Of a DNA stretch of 20,000 bases, positions 19,474 to 20,000 are shown piece after piece. Source of the stretch: Glandiceps talaboti (taxonomy: Eukaryota; Hemichordata; Enteropneusta; Spengelidae). Below the pieces are notes generated by a model. The model made no database searches. It was not told where the DNA came from and saw only the letters and a list, made by a program, of their open reading frames with translations. A program made the translations under genes and the position numbers. The first letter of the stretch is position 1. Each line of letters starts with the position of its first letter. The stretch lies in NCBI RefSeq assembly GCF_964340395.1, contig NC_135550.1:7053101-7073100 (forward strand), written 5' to 3'.

Positions 19474-20000
19474 GGAAGAAAGAAAATAAGAAATAATTAC
19501 TACTCCTGTGAATGATGTCATTAAAGTAAAAGAAATGAAAAGAACAAAGGGCGGGTTGTTGAGCAATTGACAAAACAAAGCTATTTCAACACTATTCTAT
19601 CCCTTCGTTGCTAATTTTCCCTTTCTAATTAAGAACAGAGGTTCGGAACCTATTACTTGGAACAGAGTCACCTGGCCAACACTTTCCCTAAGAAATGTTC
19701 CACACTAAAGAAACAATGAAAAAAAACTCCAACCAATGTCTTTCAACTACTGACTTGCTGATAGCAAAGTTAAATCTTTGAAATTCAAGTATGTCTGCCT
19801 ATCAATATTTCATATAATCCTGGCAACTATAATGAGTGACAGATCTGGAGATGTAAGGATTCATGACTCTACAACCGAAGTCTGAAATAAACGGGTCTTA
19901 GCTTCCTAAATATCAGCGGTATAAATTGTCAAATCATGACAATTTGATAGGACTGTACATTTTGTTGGTTTCTCAGCTAAATCAGGTCATCATTTCTATT
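19474..20000. other. No gene seen
   Basis: Mixed AT-rich sequence with a ggttcggaacc hairpin near 19640. No exon encoding the EHBP1 N terminus is visible, so the intron probably continues past the right edge. Confidence 0.5.

Larger units (their letters stand above)
7522..20000 (-). other. Presumed first large EHBP1 intron (right end open), no exon found
   Basis: The exon at 7464-7521 needs an upstream exon ending in TG that encodes the conserved EHBP1 N terminus, and none was found here. The simplest reading is one intron of at least 12.5 kb. Apart from the entries listed separately, I see nothing supportable in 7522-9040, 9136-9276, 9294-9816, 9830-10160, 10328-11040, 11419-12555, 12961-13170, 13421-13745, 13776-14380, 15000-15958, 15993-16234, 16697-17326, 17409-18525 and 18910-19318. 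A 14-base direct repeat, TTTACCAGGGTTCC, occurs at 8111-8124 and 8193-8206. Confidence 0.6.

Noticed and set aside
1-20000. CRISPR arrays, operons, bacterial insertion sequences, tRNA or rRNA genes, known conserved microRNAs
   Set aside because: The window is eukaryotic; the tandem repeats lack spacer structure, and I saw no tRNA, rRNA or familiar microRNA sequence on either strand.

Overview
This is eukaryotic genomic DNA from an animal with large introns, most likely a marine invertebrate. The grounds are AT-rich sequence, long non-coding stretches, U2-type splice sites, abundant microsatellites (GT, GACA, G- and C-tracts) and several intronic minisatellites. The protein fragments match EH-domain-binding protein 1 (EHBP1) of bilaterians. 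I cannot name the species or phylum; a mollusc, another lophotrochozoan or an invertebrate deuterostome would all fit.

The only gene I can support is the 5' half of an EHBP1 orthologue on the minus strand, covering 1-7521 and running off the left edge. I placed eight exons: 7464-7521, 6754-6849, 6483-6539, 5362-5540, 3554-3765, 2760-3036, 691-883 and 1-70. Every internal junction has GT-AG borders and a matching reading phase, and the joined frame stays open for about 380 codons. The first four exons encode most of the N-terminal C2 (NT-C2) membrane-binding domain. The next three encode an acidic linker with seven NPF motifs, the EH-domain ligands. The last, partial exon opens a proline-rich stretch. 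The first ~34 codons, the CH domain and the C-terminal bMERB/coiled-coil region are outside the window or not found.

The right part of the window, 7522-20000 (about 12.5 kb), has no exon I can support. I read it as the large first coding intron of EHBP1, because the exon 7464-7521 starts inside a Trp codon and I found no matching upstream exon. It holds several tandem repeats: 55 bp x7 near 12.6-12.96 kb, ~185 bp x3-4 near 14.4-15.0 kb, a 60-bp GT tract at 17.3 kb and G/C homopolymers. It also has a hairpin-rich element near 11.04-11.35 kb, a ~95-bp nested hairpin at 9.04 kb, two exon-like islands of unknown identity (13.17-13.42 kb and 16.57-16.70 kb), and a motif-dense stretch at 16.2-16.45 kb that could be a regulatory element. 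The smaller EHBP1 introns hold a 12-copy 32-bp minisatellite (2.03-2.40 kb), a ~68-bp x3 repeat (1.33-1.54 kb) and a ~171-bp duplication (4.37-4.64 kb).

The most useful observations are the full exon model, the expanded acidic NPF array (seven motifs, five in one exon), and the structured elements of the long intron. I did not find a convincing new multi-gene system.
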